13,186 bases of DNA from Clostridiales bacterium UBA4362. Lineage in GTDB: Bacteria; Bacillota; Clostridia; TANB77; CAG-508. Both the position numbers and the translations under genes were made by a program. The notes beneath the pieces are model-generated. The model was given only the letters and a program-made list of their open reading frames with translations, ran no database searches and was not told the origin of the DNA. Shown one piece after another: positions 1-7,279 of this stretch; within the stretch, counting starts at the first letter, position 1, and each line of letters opens with the position of its first letter. The DNA lies in assembly GCA_002393975.1 (NCBI GenBank), contig DGSM01000078.1, positions 1 through 13,186 on the forward strand, written 5' to 3'.

Positions 1-126
1 CCTTCTCCATATATTTATTATATTTATATTTCAGGAGCCAAACGTGGACTAGGAATGACATTTACAGATTTTGATTCTTTAAAAAAGTATATGAGGCAAT
101 ATGTTGTAGGACTAGAAAAAACTTAG
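1..126 (+). CDS. C-terminal fragment of an unrecognised protein
   Basis: Frame 1 is open from the first base and ends at TAG 124-126, directly followed in frame by a second TAG. It gives the last 41 residues of a protein whose start lies outside the window. The fragment begins with a Tyr/Ile-rich stretch (PSPYIYYIYISGAKRG), continues GLGMTFTDFDSLKKY and ends in a basic/hydrophobic tail. I do not recognise the family. The reading frame is credible because it stays open to a tandem stop and the next promoter begins just downstream. No terminator is visible between this stop and the promoter at 144-172, so read-through into the next gene is possible. Confidence 0.5.
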   Translation, partial: PSPYIYYIYISGAKRGLGMTFTDFDSLKKYMRQYVVGLEKT

Positions 127-143
127 TAGTTACATGGAAACTA

Positions 144-172
144 TTGGAAAAAAACAAAAAGTGTGATATAAT
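144..172 (+). promoter_or_regulatory. Sigma-A type promoter with extended -10
   Basis: The -35 TTGGAA is at 144-149, the spacer is 17 nt, and a perfect -10 TATAAT is at 167-172, preceded by TGA at 164-166 (extended -10, TGn). The predicted transcription start is near 179, inside the inverted repeat at 175-200. It drives the orphan gene at 229. Confidence 0.75.
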
Positions 173-174
173 AT

Positions 175-200
175 ATATGTAAATCTTTGTATTTACATAT
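175..200 (+). promoter_or_regulatory. Perfect inverted repeat at the transcription start
   Basis: ATATGTAAAT (175-184) and ATTTACATAT (191-200) are perfect 10-base complements around a 6-nt loop (CTTTGT). The predicted +1 is near 179, so the mRNA would begin with at least a 6-bp hairpin; as DNA it could instead be an operator. The same placement is seen at 2804-2829 and 7808-7827 with different sequences. Confidence 0.55.
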
Positions 201-228
201 GGCGCACTGGAAAGGAAGATTATGTAAA

Positions 229-558
229 ATGATCAACAGAGAAAATTTTATTCAGATAACTCAGTGCATTTATGATGAAGCCCGCAGACTTGATCCTAAT
301 ATGCAGATTAACGAAGAAAACCGCAAGGCAATTATCCAGTACGGAAGCAAACTCGGAAATGACTTCATGTCAATTAAGAGGGAGCAATTCGATAATAGCG
401 AAGAGTTTTCCACTATTATGGATTGCTTAGTAGAGTACTGGAAGACAATGGTTTCGTATTACGAACTTTGTGGAGAGAAGATTCCTGCCATTGAAGAATT
501 GGTAATGGATATGGATGAAGCTTTCTGCAATCCGAATACGAACTTAGAAAAAGTGTAA
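229..558 (+). CDS. Orphan 110-aa acidic protein, function unknown
   Basis: I chose ATG 229 because AAAGGAAG at 211-218 lies 10 nt upstream. The earlier in-frame TTG 187 and ATG 199 lie in or beside the +1 inverted repeat and have no ribosome binding site. The product begins MINRENFIQITQCIYDEARR, is acidic, has no membrane segment or signal peptide, and reads as mainly helical. It has three cysteines and an acidic patch ELVMDMDEAF near the C-terminus. I recognise no catalytic motif or family. Codons such as CGC, CCG, GCC and TAC are more C/G-rich than in the murA or walJ genes next door. It is a monocistronic unit with its own extended -10 promoter and a strong terminator 13 nt after the stop. 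Acquisition as a small cassette is inference. Confidence 0.75.
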   Translation: MINRENFIQITQCIYDEARRLDPNMQINEENRKAIIQYGSKLGNDFMSIKREQFDNSEEFSTIMDCLVEYWKTMVSYYELCGEKIPAIEELVMDMDEAFCNPNTNLEKV

Positions 559-567
559 AGTGCGCCG

Positions 568-611
568 AAAAAGACCCCAGTGGATAAATCCACAGGGGTC
601 TCCTTTTTTTT
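568..611. terminator. Strong intrinsic terminator, probably bidirectional
   Basis: The stem AGACCCC-A-GTGGA (572-584) pairs with TCCAC-A-GGGGTCT (589-601), with one A-A mismatch and a TAAA loop. T8 follows at 604-611 on the plus strand. On the minus strand the stem is followed by five T (complement of 568-572). It therefore suits both the orphan gene at 229 and the convergent murA-walJ operon ending at 615. Confidence 0.9.
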
Positions 612-614
612 CTA

Positions 615-1397
615 TTATTTAATTTCTATTACTCTATTAACTTTATCTCTATCAGCTACGGATAATTGAAGTTTGCCGATGTCAACGTTGTTTTCTATCA
701 ATTCATTAACTGTTGTTTGATAAGCAAGTTCAGGAAAATTGTTTTCTTTACTTAAATGTCCAAGCATTATATTATTTAAGCCATTGTTTACTAATGATTT
801 AATAACTTGACTTGCATCTTCATTTGATAGATGTCCTTCTGGACCTAAAATTCTATGTTTTAGTGAATATGGATATGATGAACTTTTTAACATATCAGGT
901 TCATAATTTGATTCAAGTAAAACAAAAGAACTCTCATTTAAGTTTTTATACAATTTGTTTTCAACATGACCTATGTCTGTTGCTATGCTAATTTTTGTGT
1001 TTTTATAATCAATAGTAAAGCCTACTGGATCTGCTGCATCATGTGGTATTGCAAAAGGATGAACTTTAATATCTTTTATTTCAAAAGTATCATTGGTTTT
1101 GAAAGGTTTTGTTGTTGAAATAAAATACTTTTTCTCAATTTCATCTAAAGTTTTTTTGTTAGCATATATTGGGATATCCACATTTTTTGATAAAACACCA
1201 AGACCTTTTATATGATCTGAATGTTCATGAGTAATTAGAATTGCATCTAAATCATGAATATCTTCGCCAATAGATTCTAATCCTTCTTTAATTCTTTTAA
1301 AACTTACGCCACAATCAATTAAGATTTTTGTTTTATCTGTTTCTATAAAAGAACAATTTCCAGAGCTTCCACTATATAGGTTGCAAAATTTAAACAT
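615..1397 (-). CDS. walJ: WalJ/YycJ-type metallo-beta-lactamase-fold hydrolase
   Basis: This 260-aa protein of the MBL superfamily matches the usual WalJ/YycJ length (about 260 aa). The N-terminus (LYSGSSGNCSFIE) is the family hallmark and supports the start. The metal site THEHSDH is at residues 56-62, with later ligand regions AIPHDAADP, ATDIGHV and LLESNYEPDM and the C-terminal histidine motifs GHLSNEDA and LGHLSKENN. Family members are metal-dependent nucleases or phosphodiesterases; B. subtilis WalJ is usually encoded in the walRK locus and has been linked to DNA repair and cell-wall homeostasis. Here it is the second gene of a murA operon: murA stops 6 nt upstream, and the ribosome binding site (GAGGA on the minus strand, about 1411-1415) lies inside the murA 3' end. 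The family call is strong; the exact substrate is not shown by sequence. Confidence 0.9.
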   Translation of the reverse strand: MFKFCNLYSGSSGNCSFIETDKTKILIDCGVSFKRIKEGLESIGEDIHDLDAILITHEHSDHIKGLGVLSKNVDIPIYANKKTLDEIEKKYFISTTKPFKTNDTFEIKDIKVHPFAIPHDAADPVGFTIDYKNTKISIATDIGHVENKLYKNLNESSFVLLESNYEPDMLKSSSYPYSLKHRILGPEGHLSNEDASQVIKSLVNNGLNNIMLGHLSKENNFPELAYQTTVNELIENNVDIGKLQLSVADRDKVNRVIEIK

Positions 1398-1403
1398 ATG
1401 TAT

Positions 1404-2675
1404 TTAGATTTCCTCTTCTTCATCTAATCTTTCTATTCTAGCACCTAGTTGCTTGAATTTTTCTTCGATTCTTTCATATCCTCTATCAATATAATGAATA
1501 TTATATAATTCGCTATATCCTGTTGCAACAAGTGCGGCTATAATTAGAGCTGCGCCAGCTCTTAAGTCAGAAGCATAAATAGGTGCACCATACAATTTTT
1601 CAACACCATTAAATACAGCTGTACTATTTGAAACTGAAATATCAGCACCTAATTTATTTAATTCATCAACATATTGAAAACGAGATTCCCATACGGATTC
1701 AGTAATAATTCCAGTACCATCTGCTATTGATAAAAGAACACCCATTGGAGATTGCAAATCTGTTGGAAAACCAGGATATGGTAATGTTGTTATATTTGTT
1801 GGGGTTAAACGTTTATTGCAAGTAACATGAATTGTATCGTTTTCTGATTCAACTGTTACGCCCATTTCTATAAGTTTTGCAGTTAATGAATCCATGTGTT
1901 CAGGAATACAATTTTTAATTAGTACATCGCCATGAGTTGCAGCAGCTGCAATCATAAATGTTCCACATTCAATTTGATCTGGAACAATAGAATAAGTACA
2001 ATTCTTTTTTAAAGATTTAACGCCATTTATTATAATTTGATCTGTACCTGCACCAACAATGTCTGCACCGACTGAATTTAGAAAGTTAGCAACATCAACT
2101 ACATGAGGCTCCTTAGCAACGTTATATAAAGTGGTTGTTCCTGGAACTAAAGCAGCAGCTAAAATATTATTAATTGTAGCTCCAACTGAAACTACATCAA
2201 AATAAATTGTTGCAGCCTCTAATTTTTTAGATTTAACAGCAATTTTTCCATGAGTAGTATCAACAGTGCAACCTAATGCTTCAAAACCTTTTATGTGTTG
2301 GTCAATTGGCCTTTGACCAATTGCACATCCACCAGGCATTCCTACTTCACCTTTTCCAAGTCTTCCTATTAAAGAGCCTAACAAATAATATGAAGCCCTA
2401 AAACGACTTGTTAAATCTAATGGTGCATGTGTAGTTTTAAGCCTTGTGGCATCTATAACTAAAGTATGTTGTTCTGTCCTTTGGATATGAACTCCTAAAC
2501 ATTCTAATATCTCACATAAATTTTCAATATCACTAATGTCTGGAACATTATTTAGAGTTGTAACACCTTTTACTAGAAGGGTAGCAGCTATAATAGGAAG
2601 AGCAGCGTTTTTTGCGCCTCCAATTGACACTTCGCCTGATAAGCGAGTGTTTCCATATATTAAAAACTTTTCCAT
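1404..2675 (-). CDS. murA: UDP-N-acetylglucosamine 1-carboxyvinyltransferase MurA
   Basis: It transfers enolpyruvate from phosphoenolpyruvate to UDP-GlcNAc, the first committed cytosolic step of peptidoglycan synthesis. The 423-aa length fits the family (about 418-430). The sequence shows GGAKNAALP near residues 19-27 (Lys22/Asn23 region), the catalytic loop MPGGCAIGQRPID with the nucleophilic, fosfomycin-reactive cysteine at residue 117, the PTDLQSPM motif carrying the conserved aspartate, and DLRAGAALIIAAL with the late conserved arginine. The cysteine indicates a normally fosfomycin-sensitive form. The start ATG is preceded by TAGGAG (2685-2690) at 9 nt. It ends in an unusual run of glutamates (RLDEEEEI). 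Firmicutes often have two MurA paralogues; which one this is cannot be decided here. First gene of the operon with walJ. Confidence 0.97.
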   Translation of the reverse strand: MEKFLIYGNTRLSGEVSIGGAKNAALPIIAATLLVKGVTTLNNVPDISDIENLCEILECLGVHIQRTEQHTLVIDATRLKTTHAPLDLTSRFRASYYLLGSLIGRLGKGEVGMPGGCAIGQRPIDQHIKGFEALGCTVDTTHGKIAVKSKKLEAATIYFDVVSVGATINNILAAALVPGTTTLYNVAKEPHVVDVANFLNSVGADIVGAGTDQIIINGVKSLKKNCTYSIVPDQIECGTFMIAAAATHGDVLIKNCIPEHMDSLTAKLIEMGVTVESENDTIHVTCNKRLTPTNITTLPYPGFPTDLQSPMGVLLSIADGTGIITESVWESRFQYVDELNKLGADISVSNSTAVFNGVEKLYGAPIYASDLRAGAALIIAALVATGYSELYNIHYIDRGYERIEEKFKQLGARIERLDEEEEI

Positions 2676-2714
2676 CTATTTATACTCCTAAAATATTAAA
2701 TCCCTAACAAATAC

Positions 2715-2743
2715 CTTATAACACATATTTTGAAATTTTACAA
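2715..2743 (-). promoter_or_regulatory. Promoter of murA-walJ, extended -10
   Basis: On the minus strand: -35 TTGTAA (2743-2738), 17-nt spacer, TGT then -10 TATAAG (2720-2715). The predicted start is near 2708, leaving an approximately 33-nt leader to the murA ATG. Unlike the plus-strand unit opposite, no hairpin lies at this start. Confidence 0.65.
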
Positions 2744-2768
2744 TAATAGAGGTGGCTTAAAAATATTG

Positions 2769-2797
2769 TTGACTATTAATTATTTTTATTGTAATAT
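2769..2797 (+). promoter_or_regulatory. Promoter of the sugar-nucleotide operon
   Basis: The -35 TTGACT (2769-2774), a 17-nt spacer and -10 TAATAT (2792-2797) predict a start near 2804, exactly at the first base of the inverted repeat 2804-2829. It is divergent from, and does not overlap, the murA promoter. Confidence 0.65.
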
Positions 2798-2803
2798 GAA
2801 TTG

Positions 2804-2829
2804 CATCTAAGGAAAATGCTACTTAGATG
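2804..2829 (+). promoter_or_regulatory. Perfect hairpin at +1 of a ~99-nt leader
   Basis: CATCTAAG (2804-2811) pairs perfectly with CTTAGATG (2822-2829) around a 10-nt loop. It begins at the predicted +1. The leader continues to the ribosome binding site GGAGGG (2889-2894) and is more GC-containing (CGTGGCCGAAGCC) than most intergenic DNA here. I do not match it to a riboswitch class I know. Confidence 0.5.
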
Positions 2830-2902
2830 TTTTAATGGCATGAAGAGTCTTACGTGGCCGAAGCCTATTTATAAAAATATAAAAAAGCGGAGGGAACTAA
2901 TT

Positions 2903-4192
2903 ATGAACGAGAAACTAAAGTCAGTCGAACAGACATTAAAAAAATACGGACAAGAGCATTTACTAAATCAATATTACAGAATTAAGGATAAGAAGGAAGC
3001 CGAAGCATATCTTAATAGCTTGCTTACTATTAATTATCAACAGGTGAAGATGCTATACGATAAATGCGAGGAGAAGCCTTCTTTCTTAGATTCAGCTATT
3101 GAACCTATTGAGTATGTCGACAAAGAAGCACTTAGTGAAAGTGCTTACAAAAAATATGATGAAATAGGAGCAAAAGTAATAGAAGATGGTAAACTTGCAG
3201 TCGTAACAATGGCTGGTGGACAAGGTACTAGGTTAGGACATAATGGCCCCAAGGGAACATTTGATATCGGACTTGATTCTCACAAATCTATCTTTGAATT
3301 ATTAACAGATACTATGTTAGAAGCAAGAGAAAAATATCATGTTGATATACCTTGGTATATTATGACTAGCGATGAAAACAATGAACAAACTGTTGAATTT
3401 TTTGAAAAACATGACTATTTTGGATATCCAAAATCATGTGTATCATTCTTTAAACAAGGAAAACTTCCCATGGTATCAACTGAAGGAAAAATTCTTGTTG
3501 GAGAAGATGGAAAAGTAAAAGAAGCAGCTGATGGACATGGAGGAGTATTCATTTCTTTAAGAAAAGAAGGAATGCTTTATGACATGAAATCTAGAGGAAT
3601 CAAATATGTTTTCATAGGTGGAGTTGATAATGTTTTAGTTAAACCTGTTGATAGTGTACTGATGGGACTTGTTGAAGAAGAACATGCAGATGCTGCAGGA
3701 AAAAGTTTAATTAAAGCAAATCCACATGAGAAGGTTGGAGTTTTTTGTAAAAGAGACGGAAGACCAAGTGTTGTTGAATATTCTGAAATTTCAGATGAAA
3801 TGGCAGAGGCAACTACACCAAGTGGTGAATTAAAATTTGCTGAATCACATATTCTATGTAATTTATTCAGCATAGAAGCTATTGAAAAATTTAGTAAAAA
3901 AGAATTACCATATCATATTGCATTTAAAAAAGCATCTTATTTAGATGATGATGGAAATCTAGTTACACCAAAAGAACCAAATGCATATAAATTTGAAGCA
4001 TTATTATTTGATGCTTTTGAAAGTTTAAGAAATATGCTAATTTTTAGAGTAAAGAGAGAAGAAGAATTTGCTCCTGTAAAGAATGCTGAAGGTGTAGATA
4101 GCCCAGAAACAGCAAGAGAACTATATTTAAATTTCCAAGCAAATAGAAAAGACAAGCCTAAAGCAAAGACAACAAAGAAAAAAGCGAAGTAG
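2903..4192 (+). CDS. UDPGP-type UTP-sugar-1-phosphate uridylyltransferase
   Basis: This 429-aa enzyme belongs to the eukaryote-like UDPGP/UAP1 family (COG4284 type), not the short bacterial GalU family. It joins UTP with glucose-1-phosphate or N-acetylglucosamine-1-phosphate to give a UDP-sugar and pyrophosphate. Visible motifs are the nucleotide loop MAGGQGTRLGHNGPKG (103-118), WYIMTSDENNEQTVEFF, SFFKQGKLPM (181-190), the sugar-binding GHGG (211-214) and GGVDNVL with the metal aspartate (239-245). The C-terminus is a basic tail (KDKPKAKTTKKKAK). The ATG has GGAGGG 8 nt upstream; an upstream in-frame TTG at 2801 lies at or before +1 and is rejected. The mutase gene begins 46 nt downstream and would supply the sugar-1-phosphate. 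Glucose versus GlcNAc specificity cannot be decided by eye; the adjacent PgcA-like mutase slightly favours glucose. Confidence 0.88.
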   Translation: MNEKLKSVEQTLKKYGQEHLLNQYYRIKDKKEAEAYLNSLLTINYQQVKMLYDKCEEKPSFLDSAIEPIEYVDKEALSESAYKKYDEIGAKVIEDGKLAVVTMAGGQGTRLGHNGPKGTFDIGLDSHKSIFELLTDTMLEAREKYHVDIPWYIMTSDENNEQTVEFFEKHDYFGYPKSCVSFFKQGKLPMVSTEGKILVGEDGKVKEAADGHGGVFISLRKEGMLYDMKSRGIKYVFIGGVDNVLVKPVDSVLMGLVEEEHADAAGKSLIKANPHEKVGVFCKRDGRPSVVEYSEISDEMAEATTPSGELKFAESHILCNLFSIEAIEKFSKKELPYHIAFKKASYLDDDGNLVTPKEPNAYKFEALLFDAFESLRNMLIFRVKREEEFAPVKNAEGVDSPETARELYLNFQANRKDKPKAKTTKKKAK

Positions 4193-4238
4193 ATATTGAC
4201 TAGAGAATTTATAAATATTTACGAAAGGAAATTTGAAA

Positions 4239-5960
4239 ATGGATGATTATAATAAAAAATATAATGAATGGTTAAATAATCCTAATTTTGATGAAGAGAC
4301 TAAAGCGGAATTAAAATCAATTGAGGGAAATGAAGAAGAAATAAAGGATAGATTTTACAAAGATCTTGAATTTGGAACAGCAGGATTAAGAGGAGTTATT
4401 GGAGCAGGAACTAACAGAATGAACAAATATACTGTTGGTAAAGCAACTCAAGGTCTTGCTAATTATATAAAGAAACAACATGGTGAAGACAAAGGAGTTG
4501 TAATTTCATATGATTCTAGACATATGTCAGATGAATTTAGTGAACTTACAGCATTAATACTAAATAATAATGGAATAAAGACTTATAAATTTGAATCTTT
4601 AAGACCAGTTCCAGAACTATCATTTTCAGTAAGAGAATTGCATTGTATTGCTGGAATAATGATAACTGCAAGTCATAATCCACCAGAATATAATGGATAT
4701 AAAGTATATTGGGATGATGGAGCACAAATTGTTCCTCCAACTGATAAATATATTATAGATGAAGTTAATTCAATAACTGATTTTTCTACTATCAAACCAG
4801 CAGATAAAAAAGAAGCTGAAGAAAAAGGCTTATATAATATTGTTGGAGAAGAGGTAGATGAAAAGTTTATTAAGAAACTAGAATCTTTAGTACTAAACAA
4901 AGAGGATATCGATGCTAATCAAAAAGATGTAAAAATAGTCTATACACCTTTACATGGAACAGGTGGAAAACTTGTTAAAAGAATTTTAGAGGATCTAGGA
5001 TTTGAAAACTTATACATTGTACCTGAGCAAGAAAAACCAGATGGAGATTTTCCTACTGTAGATTATCCTAATCCAGAAGATCCAAAAGCATTTAAATTAG
5101 CTTTGGATTTGGCAAATGAAGTAGATGCAGATGTAGTTTTAGCAAATGATCCTGATGCTGATAGAATAGGAATGTATGTTAGAATAGAAAAAGGAAAATA
5201 TGAAGCCTTTACTGGAAACATGACAGCAATGCTGATTTTAGAGTATGAATTATCACAGAAAAAAGAAAAAGGAAGACTACCTAAAGATGCAGCTGTACTT
5301 TCAACTATTGTTTCTACTAATATGGTTTATCCAATCGCGGAGAACTACGGAGCTAAGGTTTTCGAAACTTTAACAGGGTTTAAGTGGATTGGTGAAAAAA
5401 TTAGAGAATGGGAAAAAGATGATTCATATAGCTTCATGTTTGGATTTGAAGAAAGCTATGGATGTATAATCTCATCACATGCTAGAGACAAAGATGGAAT
5501 TTCTGCAGTAATGGCGCTATGTGAAATGGCAGCTTTTTATAAAGGCCAAGGTATTTCACTTTATGAGCAAATGCAAAAACTATATGAGAAGTATGGTTTC
5601 TATAAAGAAAAACAAATTTCTATTGTTCTAAAAGGTGCTGATGGAGCACAAGAAATAAAAGACAAGATGGAACGTATTAGAAACGACAAAATAACTGAAT
5701 TAGGTGAATTTAAAGTAACCGAATTTAGAGATTATCAAAACCATATAATAATAAAGTCAGATTCAAGCCAAACTATAACTAATCTTCCAACATCAAATGT
5801 ATTGTATTTTGATTTAGAGGATGGAGCATGGTGTTGTGTAAGACCATCTGGAACTGAGCCAAAGATTAAGTTCTATATGGGAGTAAAGGGTGAAAACTCT
5901 GAAGATGCTTCTGAAAAACTAGAAAAATTATCAGAAGCTATGAATAGACTAGTTGAATAG
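4239..5960 (+). CDS. pgcA: Alpha-phosphoglucomutase / phosphohexomutase (PgcA-like)
   Basis: This 573-aa alpha-D-phosphohexomutase is close in length to B. subtilis PgcA (about 580 aa). It interconverts hexose-6-phosphate and hexose-1-phosphate through a phosphoserine. Motifs in order: EFGTAGLRG (44-52), the active-site TASHNPPEYNG with Ser145, metal loop DPDADR (304-309), sugar-specificity loop GFEESYG (402-408) and phosphate-binding RPSGTEP (535-541). ATG 4239 is chosen because AAAGGA (4224-4229) is 9 nt upstream; the in-frame TTG 4233 would be only 3 nt from it. It is the second gene of the operon with the uridylyltransferase, so together they feed UDP-sugar for wall polymers, glycolipids or capsule. 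A short internal stretch (about 5330-5395) has more C/G-ending codons than its surroundings. Confidence 0.93.
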   Translation: MDDYNKKYNEWLNNPNFDEETKAELKSIEGNEEEIKDRFYKDLEFGTAGLRGVIGAGTNRMNKYTVGKATQGLANYIKKQHGEDKGVVISYDSRHMSDEFSELTALILNNNGIKTYKFESLRPVPELSFSVRELHCIAGIMITASHNPPEYNGYKVYWDDGAQIVPPTDKYIIDEVNSITDFSTIKPADKKEAEEKGLYNIVGEEVDEKFIKKLESLVLNKEDIDANQKDVKIVYTPLHGTGGKLVKRILEDLGFENLYIVPEQEKPDGDFPTVDYPNPEDPKAFKLALDLANEVDADVVLANDPDADRIGMYVRIEKGKYEAFTGNMTAMLILEYELSQKKEKGRLPKDAAVLSTIVSTNMVYPIAENYGAKVFETLTGFKWIGEKIREWEKDDSYSFMFGFEESYGCIISSHARDKDGISAVMALCEMAAFYKGQGISLYEQMQKLYEKYGFYKEKQISIVLKGADGAQEIKDKMERIRNDKITELGEFKVTEFRDYQNHIIIKSDSSQTITNLPTSNVLYFDLEDGAWCCVRPSGTEPKIKFYMGVKGENSEDASEKLEKLSEAMNRLVE

Positions 5961-5967
5961 AAAACAT

Positions 5968-6000
5968 TTCCTCGCTAAGTAATTTAGCGAGGAATTTTTT
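5968..6000 (+). terminator. Intrinsic terminator of the sugar-nucleotide operon
   Basis: TTCCTCGCTAA (5968-5978) pairs perfectly with TTAGCGAGGAA (5984-5994), a 5-nt loop between them, followed by T6 (5995-6000). It ends the operon 7 nt after the stop codon. Confidence 0.93.
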
Positions 6001-6019
6001 ATTTATCCATAAATTATTA

Positions 6020-6049
6020 ATGACTATATGTATAATTATGTGTTATAAT
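6020..6049 (+). promoter_or_regulatory. tRNA-Arg promoter, extended -10
   Basis: The -10 TATAAT (6044-6049) is preceded by TGT (6041-6043). A weak -35 ATGACT (6020-6025) sits at an 18-nt spacing. The predicted start is about 10 nt before the mature tRNA 5' end. Confidence 0.65.
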
Positions 6050-6065
6050 AAGAAATATATTAAAT

Positions 6066-6142
6066 GTTCCTGTAGCTCAGTTGGATAGAGCAGCGGTTTC
6101 CTAAACCGTTGGTCGGAGGTTCAAATCCTCTCAGGAACACCA
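6066..6142 (+). tRNA. tRNA-Arg, anticodon CCU (CCT)
   Basis: A full cloverleaf: acceptor GTTCCTG (6066-6072) with CAGGAAC (6132-6138), D arm GCTC/GAGC, anticodon stem GCGGT/ACCGT around loop TTCCTAA (anticodon CCT at 6100-6102), T arm GGAGG-TTCAAAT-CCTCT, discriminator A and an encoded CCA (6140-6142). It reads AGG. A T7 run follows directly at 6143-6149. Confidence 0.97.
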
Positions 6143-6170
6143 TTTTTTTACCAATAAGAGAAGAAATAAG

Positions 6171-7271
6171 ATGGAAGATTATAAAATTTGTGTATATGCC
6201 ATTTGTAAAAATGAAGAAAAGTTTGTTGAAAGATTTATGAATCATGTTCAAGAACTAAAGGATCATGTTTATATTTTAGATACTGGTTCAGAAGACAATA
6301 CAGTTCAAAAATTTAAAGAACTTGGGGCACATGTTCAAATAAAGAAGTATGAAAACTTTGATTTTTCTCAAGCTAGAAATGATGCTTTAAGTTTTATACC
6401 AAATGATTATGACATTTGTATTTGTTTAGATTTGGATGATTGTATAGAAGAAGGTTTTTTAAATAAAATAAAAGAAAATTGGGATAAAGACACTACTATG
6501 TTATCTTATTATTATATCTATGATACAGATGCTTTAGATAATCCAACTATTAGTTTCCAATGTGAAAAAATCCACAAGCGTGATTCTTATAAATGGAAAT
6601 ATCCAGTACATGAATTATTACAGTTTATAGGAGAGAAAGAACAAGTTAAAGCTGTTCCTGAAATAGTAGTAAAACATAGACCAGATTGGGGAAAATCCAG
6701 AGCCTTTTATTTGAATATTCTAGAGGAATATGTTAAAAATAATCCTTTAGATAGGAGAAATATTTACCTTTTAGCTAGAGAATATAAACATACATGTCAA
6801 TGGGAAAAATGTATTCAAATGTGCCATAAATATATAGATGTTTATGGCAACTATGAAATTCCTTTCGAAGAAGAACTAGGTCAAACATATTCTTATCTAA
6901 CTAAATCTTATTGTGCGTTAAACTATTTTCAAGAAGCAAGACTTTGGGGAATTAAATGCTTAAAAAATAATAAAAGATGTAGAACTCCATATGTTAACTT
7001 GTTAAAAGTATATTATAAATTAAAAGAATATGATAAAGCATTAGGTTATGGGTTTAAGGCTTTAGAAATTAAAGAGAAAAATAAAATTAGATCTGAAGAT
7101 AGAGATTGTTGGGATGGAACAATAGAGGATGATATGTCATTATGCTTTTATTATCTAGGAAATTATGACAAAGCAATAGAATTTGTTGAAGAAGCAATAA
7201 AGAAACAACCTAATAATGAAAGATTAAAAAAGAATAGAGAAAAATATATAGATAAAAGAAAGAAAAATTAA
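6171..7271 (+). CDS. Family 2 glycosyltransferase with C-terminal TPR repeats
   Basis: This is a 366-aa GT-A fold glycosyltransferase followed by tetratricopeptide-like repeats, an arrangement also seen in SunS-like enzymes. The N-terminal domain has ICKNEE (11-16), LDTGSEDNT (36-44), FSQARNDA (65-72) and the metal-binding LDLDD (86-90). The motif KWKYPVHELLQF follows. From about residue 200 there are helical repeats, clearest in YKLKEYDKALGYGFKALEI and YYLGNYDKAIEFVEEAIKK. There is no membrane segment, so it is cytosolic, perhaps acting on a protein or lipid acceptor held by the TPRs; donor and acceptor are unknown. It starts 28 nt after tRNA-Arg with only a weak ribosome binding site (AGAGAAG) and no own promoter, so it is probably co-transcribed with the tRNA. 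tadA follows 8 nt after the stop. Confidence 0.85.
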   Translation: MEDYKICVYAICKNEEKFVERFMNHVQELKDHVYILDTGSEDNTVQKFKELGAHVQIKKYENFDFSQARNDALSFIPNDYDICICLDLDDCIEEGFLNKIKENWDKDTTMLSYYYIYDTDALDNPTISFQCEKIHKRDSYKWKYPVHELLQFIGEKEQVKAVPEIVVKHRPDWGKSRAFYLNILEEYVKNNPLDRRNIYLLAREYKHTCQWEKCIQMCHKYIDVYGNYEIPFEEELGQTYSYLTKSYCALNYFQEARLWGIKCLKNNKRCRTPYVNLLKVYYKLKEYDKALGYGFKALEIKEKNKIRSEDRDCWDGTIEDDMSLCFYYLGNYDKAIEFVEEAIKKQPNNERLKKNREKYIDKRKKN

Positions 7272-7279
7272 AGGTGCAA

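Noticed and set aside
187..228. Earlier in-frame starts (TTG 187, ATG 199) for the orphan gene
   Set aside because: They lie in or beside the +1 inverted repeat and have no ribosome binding site.
2748..2812. SD-like AGAGGTGGC followed by a 14-codon frame (TTG 2766 region)
   Set aside because: It overlaps the promoter and has no transcription start upstream; too short to support.
2801..2902. N-terminal extension of the uridylyltransferase from TTG 2801
   Set aside because: It begins before the predicted transcription start and would run through the leader hairpin; ATG 2903 has GGAGGG at 8 nt.
4196..4224. Internal promoter before the mutase gene (TTGACT at 4196)
   Set aside because: No acceptable -10 at 16-18 nt (TTACGA); the mutase is better explained as co-transcribed.
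3577..5000. Minus-strand open frames inside the uridylyltransferase and mutase genes
   Set aside because: They are shadows of well-supported genes, with no ribosome binding sites and low-complexity Ser/Leu-rich products.
6060..6251. Minus-strand open frame over tRNA-Arg
   Set aside because: It is antisense to a certain tRNA and the start of the glycosyltransferase; translated tRNA complement, not a gene.
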